Positions 41,892 through 50,987 are shown, counted from the first letter of the stretch. The stretch: DNA of 64,000 nucleotides from G963665925 sp963665925 (GCA_963665925.1 OY762511.1:992001-1056000), one strand, 5' to 3'. The notes: generated from the sequence alone by a model not told the origin. Program-made: numbers and translations.

Positions 41892-42468
41892 ATGGATCAC
41901 ACCATTCTTCGTGTAGCTTGTTTTCTATGCCAAGCAGTCTGATGATTCTGCCTACAGACAAAAGCGTACTCTCCTCCAAGGTCTTTGGCTTATGATAGAA
42001 AGGCGGCACTGGCGGCATAATCAGAACGCCGGTTCTTGAAAGCTTGAGCATATTTTCTAAATGAATGCTTGAAAGAGGGGTTTCCCGTATAACCATGACG
42101 AGCTTGCGTTGTTCCTTGATTGCCACATCACAGACCCGTGTCAGCAGAGTATCTGAGCTGCCCTGGGCAACCCTGGACAGGGTCCCGACACTGCAGGGGA
42201 TAATTACCGTCGCGTCAACAGAATAAGACCCGCTTGCCAGTCTGGAAAACATATTTTCGTTGTCATGCAGAATGATTCTTCCCTGCTTGCTTTTCAGAGA
42301 CTCTATCCACGGCTGTATCGCCATTTCCAGTTCAAAGGGAAAGACCTTCTCACCCTGCTTTGAGAATATGACATGCACCTCGTGACCCAAATCAAGCAAA
42401 TTCTCAATGGCACACTTGGCGAGCACACTTCCGCTTGCCCCTGTAATACCCACTACAACTCTTTTCAT
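41878..42468 (-). CDS. ubiX: UbiX-family flavin prenyltransferase
   Basis: This 196-residue protein has the UbiX hallmarks: GITGASGSVLAKC at the N-terminus, IIPCSVGTLSRVAQGSSDTLLTRVCDVAIKEQRKLVMVIRETPLSSIHLENM in the middle, and MPPVPPFYHKP. UbiX attaches a dimethylallyl group to FMN to make the prenylated flavin used by UbiD decarboxylases, one of which is encoded upstream in this operon. The start follows AGGAGTGGAAA, overlapping the end of the ubiA-like gene region. It overlaps the ATPase gene downstream. Confidence 0.92.
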   Translation of the reverse strand: MKRVVVGITGASGSVLAKCAIENLLDLGHEVHVIFSKQGEKVFPFELEMAIQPWIESLKSKQGRIILHDNENMFSRLASGSYSVDATVIIPCSVGTLSRVAQGSSDTLLTRVCDVAIKEQRKLVMVIRETPLSSIHLENMLKLSRTGVLIMPPVPPFYHKPKTLEESTLLSVGRIIRLLGIENKLHEEWCDPYDSI

Positions 42469-42477
42469 TTTCCACTC

Positions 42478-43347
42478 CTATATAAACACATCGATTGTTG
42501 AAGTTATCAGTAAAAGCACGGATATGACCTGATTGATATGATAAGACGCAATGTTCATTTTAAAACGGTTTTCAGGATCGACCATAAGGTGCTCGACAGT
42601 CAGAAGACCCCCACTTAAAATCACACCCACCAAATAGAAATTGTCCCAGGCTGTGAAAAAATAAAGGCCCAGAAGAATCAGCCACATGATGAAATGCATG
42701 CCGCGCGCAATCATGAGCGCGCCGCGGTATCCGAACCGGGCCGGGATTGAAAACAGACCCACTTGCCTGTCAAAGTCAATATCCTGTGTGCCGTAAATAA
42801 TATCAAATCCGGCTACCCAAAAGGTCACAACCGCAGCAATGGCTATGGGTTCAATTTCAAAAGCGCCCCGCACCGCAAGCCACGCGCCAACTGGTGCGCC
42901 TGCACAGGTTACCCCTAAAATCACATGGCACAGCCAGGTGAACCGCTTGGTGTAGGAGTAAAGCGTAAACAGGACCAGGGCCACAGGAGACAGATAAAAG
43001 CACAGGGTGTTGATGTTGTAGGCACCGTAGACAAAAAGGACATAGCAAAGCGCCGTAATCATCAGCGCCTCCTTCTTATTTACAATGCCTGCTGGAATAT
43101 GGCGTGTGCTTGTTCTGGGGTTTTTTGCATCATACTCTGCATCGACATACCGGTTAAGCGCATTCGCCCCGTTTCTGCCTGCGAAAAGGCACACGAGAAT
43201 CCAGAAAATCAGTTTTGTATTCGGAAGACCATCTGCCGCAAGCATCATGGCCATCAACGCGAAGGGCAAGGAAAAGAGGGTGTGTGAAAACATGACCAGC
43301 GCACCATAGGTATTGAGCTTATTTTTTATTTTAATCACGAATTCCAT
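42478..43347 (-). CDS. ubiA: UbiA-family aromatic prenyltransferase
   Basis: This 289-residue membrane protein has about eight segments and the two Asp-rich UbiA motifs: NALNRYVDAEYDAKNPRTSTRHIP (near residue 65) and DIIYGTQDIDFDRQVG (near residue 185). It joins a polyprenyl chain to an aromatic acid in quinone synthesis. The close combination with UbiD and UbiX homologues is like that of the late menaquinone (futalosine-route MqnP/MqnL/MqnM) or ubiquinone steps. The start follows AGAGGTGGGCAACCT and overlaps the ubiD gene by 17 bases. Confidence 0.88.
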   Translation of the reverse strand: MEFVIKIKNKLNTYGALVMFSHTLFSLPFALMAMMLAADGLPNTKLIFWILVCLFAGRNGANALNRYVDAEYDAKNPRTSTRHIPAGIVNKKEALMITALCYVLFVYGAYNINTLCFYLSPVALVLFTLYSYTKRFTWLCHVILGVTCAGAPVGAWLAVRGAFEIEPIAIAAVVTFWVAGFDIIYGTQDIDFDRQVGLFSIPARFGYRGALMIARGMHFIMWLILLGLYFFTAWDNFYLVGVILSGGLLTVEHLMVDPENRFKMNIASYHINQVISVLLLITSTIDVFI

Positions 43348-45121
43348 AGGTTGCCCACCTCTTATCGACCTGCGCCTTCATCTCCTCGGTCATAACAATG
43401 TCGTCCGGCCAAGGGCGCATGAGTCCGTCTTCCTCGCCCTTTTTCGTCGCATCTATCCCGACAAAAAGGACACCGTTGTCGCGCATCTCTATAATCATAT
43501 CCCGCTGGGGATCAATGTTGTTGAATATTTTCCAGGAGACTGTCGAAAGACACGCCGTATCAATCCAGTCATCTACAAGCACAAGAAAACGCAGATTTTC
43601 TTCCGCATTCATTTTCCCACGCATGTAATCCTTCGCGCGATGCTTACCGTCTTTAACAAAGCTCTCTATTCTAACAAGGCTGTCTATCTTAACAAAATTC
43701 TCTGTTGAAGTATGAGCCCCTTTAAATGCGCCCATAATTTCTTCATTTGATATATCAAAGCCTTGTCTTTTCGCTTCTAGTGGCAGACCTCTTGTCGCGT
43801 CAATGCCCAGTCTGAAACCCTGAAAAGGTCTATTTGAGGCATGATCTAGGGCGTCGAGGGGCCCTTCCGTAATTGTATAGCTCGACCCCGAGGTTGCATT
43901 TCTCGCAATCTCCTTCACAACCGCCTTGTAGTCATGGACATCGACCGATGCGTCTACCACCACAATCATTTTCGTGTACATCATCTGACCAAGGCCCCAA
44001 AGCGCATACATGAGCTTGTTGGGCTGCATGGGATAGGCTTTGTTGATGGACACAATCACGCAATTATGAAAGACGCCTTCCAGTGGAAAATCAATATCCA
44101 CAATCTCAGGCACCTGAATTTTCATCAGAGGCAGGAAGATGCGCTCTGTGGCCTTGCCCAAATAGCAGTCCTCCATGGGCGGTTTGCCCACAATGGTCGT
44201 CGGATATATCGGATTTTTCTTGCGGGTGATTTTTTCAAGATGGAAGACAGGGTAGTCGTCTTCCAGGGAATAGTAGCCCGTATGGTCGCCAAAGGGCCCT
44301 TCACGTCTGAGTTCATTCAGGTCAACATAGCCTTCAAGAACGAACTCCGCATGAGCAGGCACCTTGATGTCTGAGGTGACACATTTGACCATTTCAATCG
44401 GACGCTTTTTCAAGTATCCGGCAAAAATCATCTCATCCACCATTTTAGGCAGAGGCGCCGTAGCGGCATATATGGTCGCCGGATCACAACCAAGGGCTAC
44501 TGCAACGGGCATTCTTTTACCGATTCTGCGGTAATTCTCATAGATTTCCTTGCCATCCTTATGCAGATGCCAGTGCATACCCGTCGTCTTCTTGTCATAG
44601 ACCTGCAGCCTGTACATGCCAACATTTTGCTGTCCGGTTATGGGGTCTTTGGTAAACACGAGGGGCAGGGTTATGTAGCGCCCACCGTCCTGCGGCCATG
44701 CTTTGATAATCGGGAGGGTATCGAGATTGGGCTCTTCAATGACCTCCTGACAGGGTGCATGCTTGACCGTTCTTGGAAAAATGAAGGGCAGAGGTGCCAG
44801 CTTGGGAATGGATTTCAACTTTCCCCAAATGGTTGCGTAGGCGCTCAGGTTCATGTAGTCTTCAATTTCAGCAGCAATTTCATCCAGGTGGTCTACGCCA
44901 AGCCCCAGATTCAACCTTTCATAAGTCCCCATCGCATTGATAACCAGGGGATAATCGGATCCCTTTACATTATTGAAAACCAGTGCCCGACCGTATTTTT
45001 TTGACACCCGGTCTGCTATTTCAGTTATTTCAAGTATGGGATCCACTTCAGCATCTATCGTGTCGAGCAGATCCCGCTTTTTCAGTTCATCCAGATACCC
45101 TGGCAAGTCTTTGAAAATCAT
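43331..45121 (-). CDS. ubiD: UbiD-family decarboxylase (menaquinone-type)
   Basis: This 596-residue protein matches UbiD decarboxylases in length and motifs: NVKGSDYPLVINAMGTYERLNLGLG, GRYITLPLVFTKDPITGQQNVGMYRLQVYD, LRREGPFGDHTGYYSLEDDYPVFHL and a C-terminal MEMRDNGVLFVGIDATKKGEE-like region. It needs prenylated FMN from UbiX. I placed the start at the ATG at 45121 (MIFKDLPGYL), preceded by GGAGGATCT; an upstream in-frame start at 45250 lies in the divergent promoter region. It appears to be the first gene of an operon running to 37099. Confidence 0.92.
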   Translation of the reverse strand: MIFKDLPGYLDELKKRDLLDTIDAEVDPILEITEIADRVSKKYGRALVFNNVKGSDYPLVINAMGTYERLNLGLGVDHLDEIAAEIEDYMNLSAYATIWGKLKSIPKLAPLPFIFPRTVKHAPCQEVIEEPNLDTLPIIKAWPQDGGRYITLPLVFTKDPITGQQNVGMYRLQVYDKKTTGMHWHLHKDGKEIYENYRRIGKRMPVAVALGCDPATIYAATAPLPKMVDEMIFAGYLKKRPIEMVKCVTSDIKVPAHAEFVLEGYVDLNELRREGPFGDHTGYYSLEDDYPVFHLEKITRKKNPIYPTTIVGKPPMEDCYLGKATERIFLPLMKIQVPEIVDIDFPLEGVFHNCVIVSINKAYPMQPNKLMYALWGLGQMMYTKMIVVVDASVDVHDYKAVVKEIARNATSGSSYTITEGPLDALDHASNRPFQGFRLGIDATRGLPLEAKRQGFDISNEEIMGAFKGAHTSTENFVKIDSLVRIESFVKDGKHRAKDYMRGKMNAEENLRFLVLVDDWIDTACLSTVSWKIFNNIDPQRDMIIEMRDNGVLFVGIDATKKGEEDGLMRPWPDDIVMTEEMKAQVDKRWATYGIRD

Positions 45122-45231
45122 AGATCCTCCATCCTTCACATTCCATTTGTTCAATATTGTGAACCCCTTAGGAAAAAGGGCCGATTTTAAATGACAATTT
45201 TTTATCATACAATAATAATATAGTAGTTTTT

Positions 45232-45306
45232 GGGCATCATAAAGTTTCAAAACCCCTTTAGAGAACTTACTTAATGAACTTAATTCGATAAAAGCCCATG
45301 ATGCCC
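45232..45306. promoter_or_regulatory. Inverted repeat GGGCATCAT / ATGATGCCC in the divergent ubiD-lipoprotein promoter region
   Basis: GGGCATCAT (45232-45240) and ATGATGCCC (45298-45306) are exact reverse complements with centres about 66 bases apart. They flank the region where both promoters should lie. A shared regulator binding both could coordinate the two halves of the transporter (inference). Confidence 0.4.
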
Positions 45307-45312
45307 TGTAAA

Positions 45313-45321
45313 TGTTATAAT
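45313..45321 (+). promoter_or_regulatory. Extended -10 promoter for the ABC lipoprotein gene
   Basis: TGTTATAAT contains a perfect TATAAT box with the extended TGn element. It lies about 35 bases before the start codon. No good -35 box is seen, which fits an extended -10 promoter. Confidence 0.6.
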
Positions 45322-45355
45322 ATCTGAGTAGATTTTCATAAAAAAGGAGTTTGAC

Positions 45356-46276
45356 ATGAAGAAGAATTTAAGTCTATTTCTAGTACTTGTATTGGTATTA
45401 AGCATACTCTCAGGCTGCAAGCAGCAGGAACCTGAAAAACTGACCCTTGGCGTTATGGCCGATGTGGGCGCCGTGCCTTTCATTATGGCAGGCGAACAAG
45501 GTTTCTTTGAAAAACAGGGTCTCGATGTGGAAATCCAGGTCTTCAGAAGTGCGCTGGATCGCGACGCCGCACTGCAAACAGGCGCACTGGATGGTGCCAT
45601 GGCCGATATGCTGACCATTTTCTTTTATGAGCAGTCTGGATTTGACGTGAAAATGACCTCGGAAACCTATGGCGATTACATTATGGTTTCCGCACCCGAA
45701 ATGGCTACTGAAACCTTCCTAAGTACTGATCCCATTCAGATTGGACTTTCCTCAAATACGGTTATTGATTTTGCCACAGAACAGATTGCTTCCAGTCTTG
45801 ACTTTGACAACAGACTTGAAAAAGTGGCCATCCCTCAGATGCCTGTTCGCCTTCAGCTTCTCGGCTCCGGCGAACTCACAGGTGCCACCCTGCCTGACCC
45901 GCTTGCGTCGGCGGCCATGCTCAGCGGTACTCGCATTGGCGCAACCTCAGACATGGGGCTCTACCCGGGTATTTTCATCATGAACGCCAGCGTGCTTGAG
46001 GAAAAGGCAGATGCCGTTTCAAAAATGTACGCTGCCTATAACGAAGCCGTTGATTATCTGAATACAACAGATATGGAAACCTTCTTCCCTGTTCTGGAAG
46101 CCCAGCTCGGTTTCCCAGAGGCCCTAAAGGCTACCTATGTCATGCCCGTTTACGAGAAGGCAGCCCTACCAGATGAGTATACCTTCGATGTGACCCAGTC
46201 CTGGATGCAGGACAAGGCACTCATTGCAGAGACATCTGGTTTTGAAGCCCTCACCGACTCACGCTTTATTGAGTAA
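45356..46276 (+). CDS. ABC transporter substrate-binding lipoprotein, NMT1/SsuA-like
   Basis: This 306-residue protein has a lipoprotein signal (MKKNLSLFLVLVLVLSILSGC, Cys21) and an NMT1/THI5/SsuA-like binding domain (LTLGVMADVGAVPFIMAGEQGFFEKQGLDVEIQVF, DGAMADMLTIFF, TGATLPDPLASAA). It is the only binding protein near the SsuB/SsuC-like ATPase and permease genes, although it is transcribed divergently from their operon. The start follows AAAAAGGAGTTTGAC. The ligand is unknown. Given the UbiA/D/X neighbours, an aromatic carboxylate quinone precursor is possible (inference). Confidence 0.9.
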   Translation: MKKNLSLFLVLVLVLSILSGCKQQEPEKLTLGVMADVGAVPFIMAGEQGFFEKQGLDVEIQVFRSALDRDAALQTGALDGAMADMLTIFFYEQSGFDVKMTSETYGDYIMVSAPEMATETFLSTDPIQIGLSSNTVIDFATEQIASSLDFDNRLEKVAIPQMPVRLQLLGSGELTGATLPDPLASAAMLSGTRIGATSDMGLYPGIFIMNASVLEEKADAVSKMYAAYNEAVDYLNTTDMETFFPVLEAQLGFPEALKATYVMPVYEKAALPDEYTFDVTQSWMQDKALIAETSGFEALTDSRFIE

Positions 46277-46298
46277 TCTGCATATAATAAACACGAAA

Positions 46299-46351
46299 GC
46301 ACCTTACACTCCGCATGTTTCTACTTCAGCGGAAGGTAAGGTGCATTTTTT
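46299..46351. terminator. Terminator between the lipoprotein and MarR genes
   Basis: GCACCTTAC (46299-46307) pairs with GTAAGGTGC (46336-46344), with an inner CCGC/GCGG stem, followed by seven T residues. The two genes converge. Confidence 0.85.
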
Positions 46352-46361
46352 TATGTGTATA

Positions 46362-46823
46362 TTATTTATTTTCATTCAGTGCATCTGTCAATTTCATCAG
46401 AGATCTGACCGTCGTTTCATATTCTTCTTCCGTCAGCACCTGACGGATTTTCATATCAAAGGCATCAATGACCTTCCAAGCATCCTCACCGAGTTTTGTA
46501 CATTTCTCCGTTGCTGAAATCCTGCGAATTCTTGCATCTGTAGGGTCTGTATTTCTCACAACCAGACCTTTTTTAATCAGGACATTGATCATGGTGGTCA
46601 GTGAAGAGGGTTTCACGTTCACAAAATCATGAATTTCTTTCTGCGTGAGTTCGCCGTATCTCCAGATCCAGTTCAGGACTTTGAACTGCGAATAGGTAAT
46701 TCCTATTTTTTCGAACTCCTTATCAAAAAGTGTTCTTTCAATTTTGTAAAGAGAATCGATATAGTAGCCCATTTTTGTCTTGGACAAATCTTTGCCGAGT
46801 TGTTCTTTGAAATTATTCTGCAT
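46362..46823 (-). CDS. MarR-family transcriptional regulator
   Basis: This 153-residue regulator has the MarR winged helix (FKVLNWIWRYGELTQKEIHDFVNVKPSSLTTMINVLIKKGLVVR, then the wing NTDPTDARIRRISATEKC). It should act as a dimeric ligand-responsive regulator. It is divergent from kynU, and a 37-bp near-perfect palindrome lies over the kynU promoter between them. It therefore probably represses the kynureninase-transporter operon and responds to kynurenine, anthranilate or a relative (inference). The ribosome binding site is weak. Confidence 0.9.
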   Translation of the reverse strand: MQNNFKEQLGKDLSKTKMGYYIDSLYKIERTLFDKEFEKIGITYSQFKVLNWIWRYGELTQKEIHDFVNVKPSSLTTMINVLIKKGLVVRNTDPTDARIRRISATEKCTKLGEDAWKVIDAFDMKIRQVLTEEEYETTVRSLMKLTDALNENK

Positions 46824-46979
46824 AAGATATCAGCTCACTTCTATAGAGTATAATCACTTTCTTATTCACTATAATATCATAACTTTTTGAGCTTTAATAC
46901 ACCCAGCGTTTTCAATACCTCCGGTCATTCTTCTCTCAATTGATCCGAAGGGGCTGTCTCGTTTTTTGAAAATTTGCAA

Positions 46980-47008
46980 TTGACTGTACAAATATACGGT
47001 GTTAATAT
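46980..47008 (+). promoter_or_regulatory. Candidate sigma-A promoter for kynU
   Basis: TTGACT (46980-46985), 17 bases, then TAATAT (47003-47008). The start codon is 75 bases further on. The -10 box lies in the left arm of the palindrome at 47004-47040. Confidence 0.6.
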
Positions 47009-47040
47009 TTAGGTATCTTAAATTTAGATATCTAAATATT
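47004..47040. promoter_or_regulatory. Palindromic operator, probably for the MarR-type regulator
   Basis: The arms AATATTTAGGTATCT (47004-47018) and AGATATCTAAATATT (47026-47040) are inverted with one mismatch and a 7-base spacer. The centre of the right arm, TTTAGATATCTAAA (47023-47036), is itself a perfect 14-base palindrome. MarR dimers bind such sites, and occupancy here would block the kynU promoter. Confidence 0.7.
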
Positions 47041-47082
47041 GTTTTATTTGAATTCAAGACCCATGAATAGGAGGATACAACA

Positions 47083-48366
47083 ATGACATACCTTTTTGAA
47101 GACGGTTTGGACTTTGCAAAAGCCATGGACGGCAAGGATACACTCGCACACTTTCGAGACAGATTCTATTTGAATGATGGCGAAATCTATATGGATGGAA
47201 ACTCCCTTGGACTTTGCTCAAAGGACGCTGAAGAAAGTCTCATGCGTGTTCTTGGAGAATGGAAGACCCTAGGTATCAATTGCTGGACAAAGCCAGAAAT
47301 CCAGCTCTTTCTATATCAGGATTATCTGGGAGAGCTGTGTGCACCGCTTGTCAATGCCGACCCTGACGAGGTAACCATTCACGCCAGTACAACCATCAAC
47401 ATCCACACTGCCATCGGAACCTTCTATGAACCTACAGAAAGCCGCTACAAGATTCTAGTCGATGACATCAACTTCCCTACTGACCGTCACGCAGTCGATG
47501 GGCAACTTCGACTCAAGGGTCTTGACCCGGAGGACTGCGTCAAGGTCGTCAAAAGCCGAGATGGCAAGCATATATTTGAGGACGATATCGTGGATGCCAT
47601 GACTGACGACGTTGCTCTGATTCTTCTTCCTTCTGTCCTTTACAGAAGCGGACAGCTTGTGAATATGAAATATCTGACGGATGAAGCCCATAAACGCGGT
47701 ATTATCATCGGTTGGGATCTCTGCCACTCGATTGGTGCAGTTCCCCACGATTTCAAGGATATCGACCCCGACTTCGCAGTGTGGTGTACCTATAAATACT
47801 TGAATGGTGGCCCAGGTGCATCTGCCGGACTCTACATCAACAGAAAGCACTTCGACAGACCTTCTGGTCTGCCAGGCTGGCACGGAAATGTTAAGGAAAC
47901 GCAGTTTGAGCTGAATCACAAATTCCAAAAGGCAAGCTATGCCGGTGGATGGCAGTCTGGAACACAAAGCATTCTCTGTATGGCACCGCTTGAGGGCTCC
48001 CTGAAAATGTATGCAGAAGCTGGGGTAGAAAACCTCAGAGAAAAATCCCTTCAGCTTACAGCCTATATGCGTTTTCTGATTGAAACAAAGCTTTCAAAAT
48101 ACGGTTTCACAATCGGGTCTCCAACAGAAGACGCGGTGCGTGGCGGTCACATTGCCCTTGAGCACGATGACGCCCTGCGTATTAATGAAGCCTTGAAAGC
48201 TGCGCATGTCGTTCCCGATTTCCGATATCCGAATGTCATTCGCCTTGCACCAGCACCACTCTACGTACGCTTTGAAGATGTATACGACATGATAGAGCGC
48301 ATTGTTGACATCATGGATCAGGAAAAATATGAAGCTTACGAAAACAAGATCAATTCCGTGGCCTAA
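47083..48366 (+). CDS. kynU: Kynureninase
   Basis: This 427-residue PLP enzyme matches kynureninase throughout: YMDGNSLGLCSKDAEESL, TIHASTTINIHTAIGTFY, VDDINFPTDRHAVDGQ, GWDLCHSIGAVPHDF and the PLP-lysine motif WCTYKYLNGGPGASAG (Lys238). GLPGWHGN and YAGGWQSGTQSIL are also present. It cleaves kynurenine to anthranilate and alanine. The start follows TAGGAGG. Two transporter genes follow in the same direction. No tryptophan dioxygenase or formamidase gene is in the window, so kynurenine may be imported rather than made from tryptophan (inference). Confidence 0.95.
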   Translation: MTYLFEDGLDFAKAMDGKDTLAHFRDRFYLNDGEIYMDGNSLGLCSKDAEESLMRVLGEWKTLGINCWTKPEIQLFLYQDYLGELCAPLVNADPDEVTIHASTTINIHTAIGTFYEPTESRYKILVDDINFPTDRHAVDGQLRLKGLDPEDCVKVVKSRDGKHIFEDDIVDAMTDDVALILLPSVLYRSGQLVNMKYLTDEAHKRGIIIGWDLCHSIGAVPHDFKDIDPDFAVWCTYKYLNGGPGASAGLYINRKHFDRPSGLPGWHGNVKETQFELNHKFQKASYAGGWQSGTQSILCMAPLEGSLKMYAEAGVENLREKSLQLTAYMRFLIETKLSKYGFTIGSPTEDAVRGGHIALEHDDALRINEALKAAHVVPDFRYPNVIRLAPAPLYVRFEDVYDMIERIVDIMDQEKYEAYENKINSVA

Positions 48367-48448
48367 GCCCAATATTTTGAAATTTGATTCAGCGCCGCTG
48401 GTCAAGTCAGCTTTCAATTGACCAGCGCCGCTTTCAAAGGAGAACACC

Positions 48449-49810
48449 ATGCTAATCGCACTTAAGAAAAATACGACCTTGTCCCTTGCCCTGACTTGGT
48501 TCATTTTGATTACCGTCATCCTTGTCAGGCCTCTTGGTCTGTCACTTAAACAAAGTACCGTGCTGGGTTCGCTCTTTCTGGTTATTGTCTGGTGGGGTAC
48601 AGGCATTGTCCATAAGAATGTCGCGTCCATATTTCTAATCGGTATGTTCCTGATTTTTGGGGACACACCGATAGAGAAGGTTCTCTATTTTCCGCTTTCA
48701 AACAACATCATTTTGGTCATCGCGTCCTATCTGCTGTCCCAAGGAATCGTAAACAGCGGTATTGCAGATCGACTGGCCAACAAGCTGCTGATGGAAACCT
48801 GTAAGACAAGCAGGCATCTGGTCTACATGTCATTTCTACTGGGGATACTCTTCATTTTCATCATTCCGCAGCCGTTTCCAAGGGTCATCCTGCTTTCATC
48901 CATCTATATCAATCTGCTCAAGAAGACCGACATTTCAGATGAAGAAAAGAAAATCATCCTCTTCAGCGTTTTCGTAGCCGCTTCTGTCACCTCACTGATG
49001 TTCCTCAACGGTGACATTATTATCAATAATGCCATCCAAGGCTTTGGTGATGTCACATTCACTTACCTTGAATGGATCCGGCTCATGACACTGCCTACGC
49101 TTGTCGTCGCTGGTCTCATCATGTTCTTCTATGCAAAGATGTTTGGGCGTGTGCTGACCGCCACATTCCAGTGGGATAAGGAGACCTCGGTAAAACCCTT
49201 ATCCGGTGTAGAAATCAAGGCTGCGCTTATCGCCGCACTTGTCGTTGTATTATGGCTGACGGAATCAATACACGGCATCTCTTCTTCAAAGATTGCCCTC
49301 GTCGGTGTCCTGCTCATGTTCGTCACCAACCTGATTCGCTTTGAGGACCACACCGCAATCAATATCAGCCTGCTTATTTTCCTAACTGCTGAGTTTGCCA
49401 TTGGAAAGGTCCTTGTCGGCAGTGGCATCGCTTCAAGACTTGGCGATTTTCTGACCCGGTTTCTGCCCATGTCCGATTCAGGCTGGTTTTTTCCGGTCAT
49501 CGTGCTCATCATCATGGGGCTGCATATGATCATGGGAAGCCTCATTACAGCGCTATCCGTATTGATTCCGACACTTATAGCCTTAACCTCAGGAACCGCT
49601 TCTTCGGAGCTTATTGTACTGCTAACAGCAACATCCGTATGCTTCCACTACATGCTCCCATTCCACCATGTAACCATCATGCTTGGCTATGGAAATGACT
49701 ACTTCGACAACAGACACGTTTTGAAATTCGGCATGATTCTAACCGGACTTACTCTATTGTCCGTTCTATTCGTTTACATTCCCTGGTGGGGATTAATGAA
49801 TATGCTTTAA
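48449..49810 (+). CDS. SLC13-type (DASS/ArsB-like) anion permease
   Basis: This 453-residue protein has about 11-12 membrane segments and the layout of the SLC13/CitT permeases, with internal repeat features such as NNIILVIASYLLSQGIVNSGIADRLANKLL and FLTAEFAIGKVLVGSGIASRLGDFL. These carriers move carboxylates with sodium or by exchange. It follows kynU by 80 bases after AAAGGAG. In this setting it may export anthranilate or import an aromatic acid; the substrate is inferred from context only. Confidence 0.82.
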   Translation: MLIALKKNTTLSLALTWFILITVILVRPLGLSLKQSTVLGSLFLVIVWWGTGIVHKNVASIFLIGMFLIFGDTPIEKVLYFPLSNNIILVIASYLLSQGIVNSGIADRLANKLLMETCKTSRHLVYMSFLLGILFIFIIPQPFPRVILLSSIYINLLKKTDISDEEKKIILFSVFVAASVTSLMFLNGDIIINNAIQGFGDVTFTYLEWIRLMTLPTLVVAGLIMFFYAKMFGRVLTATFQWDKETSVKPLSGVEIKAALIAALVVVLWLTESIHGISSSKIALVGVLLMFVTNLIRFEDHTAINISLLIFLTAEFAIGKVLVGSGIASRLGDFLTRFLPMSDSGWFFPVIVLIIMGLHMIMGSLITALSVLIPTLIALTSGTASSELIVLLTATSVCFHYMLPFHHVTIMLGYGNDYFDNRHVLKFGMILTGLTLLSVLFVYIPWWGLMNML

Positions 49811-49849
49811 CCGGTCTATTACTCAATACATAATTGTTAGGGGGACATT

Positions 49850-50953
49850 ATGAAAGAACAAGCAAACTGGAAAGATATCATCGCATTTGGGGGCGCCATC
49901 ATGGCCTTTATGATTGGAGCTGGATTTGCGTCAGGGCAAGAGGTTCTACAGTTCTTCGTTGGTTATGGAATGTGGGGAAGCCTTGGCGCTGGGATAGTCG
50001 CAATGCTTCTGTTTTCCTGGTTCAGTGCCGTTATTCTGGAGGATGGTCGTAAGCTCCAACTCGAAGATCCCAATACAATATTCGCACATTACTGCGGTCC
50101 CGCAATTGGAAAATTCTTCGAATGGTTTGTCCCAGCCCTCCTCTTCCTGGTGGTGTCCATTATGATTTCCGGCGCAGGCGCAACCGTTGCGGAGCACTAC
50201 GCAGTCCATCCAAACATCGGACGCATCGGCATGGCGATTGCTGCACTGGCCACTGTACTCCTTGGTCTTAAAAAGCTTGTACGAATCATTGGTTATATCG
50301 GTCCCGTAATTGTCGTATTCACAATCGGTATGGGACTCCTCAGCATCGCGCAAAATCCAATGGGTATCGCATCTTCTACAGAAGTCATTCAGACCCTTGA
50401 AGTACCTCGCGTTGCATCGAACTGGGCCTTTGCCGGCATACTTTACGCTGCGTTTGCGGTTGTTGGCCTCATGCCTTTCATTGCAGGCATCGGAAAACAG
50501 GCAAAGAATTCTAAGGATACCCTCTATGGCGGCATATTCGGGGGCGTCGCATTCATGATTGGCGCCATGATATTAAGTGCTGGCCTGCTTGCAAACCTGG
50601 CAGATGTTTATGACAAGCAAATCCCGTCTCTTGTTGTGGCAAGCAAGCTCTTTCCTCTGATTGGGTCAATCTTTGCCTTACTGCTTCTTGCAGGCATTTA
50701 TACAACAGCTGTCCCAATGCTCTGGACGGCCTGCAATCGCATTGCAACGGATGAAAGCAGTCTGAAATACAAAATTACCGCGACCATCATCATCATCATT
50801 TCATACTTTGGCGGTCAACTTCAATTCGGTCGCATGGTGGGCATTGTCTATCCATCAACGGGCTACATGGGCATCCTGCTCTTTGCGGGTATGATCTACA
50901 CCAAATACTTCAAGTCCGCAAGCACAAGCAAAACACAAAAGGACGTGGCGTAA
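49850..50953 (+). CDS. YkvI-family membrane protein (APC/LeuT-fold transporter-like)
   Basis: This 367-residue protein has about ten membrane segments. It starts with IIAFGGAIMAFMIGAGFASGQEVLQFFVGYG, the unwound first helix typical of LeuT-fold transporters and of YkvI. It is the last gene of the kynU operon, after GGGGGACATT, and ends before a strong terminator. An amino-acid-like substrate, such as kynurenine or alanine, is plausible from context but not shown by sequence. Confidence 0.85.
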   Translation: MKEQANWKDIIAFGGAIMAFMIGAGFASGQEVLQFFVGYGMWGSLGAGIVAMLLFSWFSAVILEDGRKLQLEDPNTIFAHYCGPAIGKFFEWFVPALLFLVVSIMISGAGATVAEHYAVHPNIGRIGMAIAALATVLLGLKKLVRIIGYIGPVIVVFTIGMGLLSIAQNPMGIASSTEVIQTLEVPRVASNWAFAGILYAAFAVVGLMPFIAGIGKQAKNSKDTLYGGIFGGVAFMIGAMILSAGLLANLADVYDKQIPSLVVASKLFPLIGSIFALLLLAGIYTTAVPMLWTACNRIATDESSLKYKITATIIIIISYFGGQLQFGRMVGIVYPSTGYMGILLFAGMIYTKYFKSASTSKTQKDVA

Positions 50954-50957
50954 AATA

Positions 50958-50987
50958 AAAATCCCCAGAAATCTGGGGATTTTCTTA
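50958..50987 (+). terminator. Terminator after the YkvI-type gene
   Basis: AAAATCCCCAGA (50958-50969) pairs perfectly with TCTGGGGATTTT (50972-50983), then CTTAATTTT. It ends the kynU operon. Confidence 0.88.
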
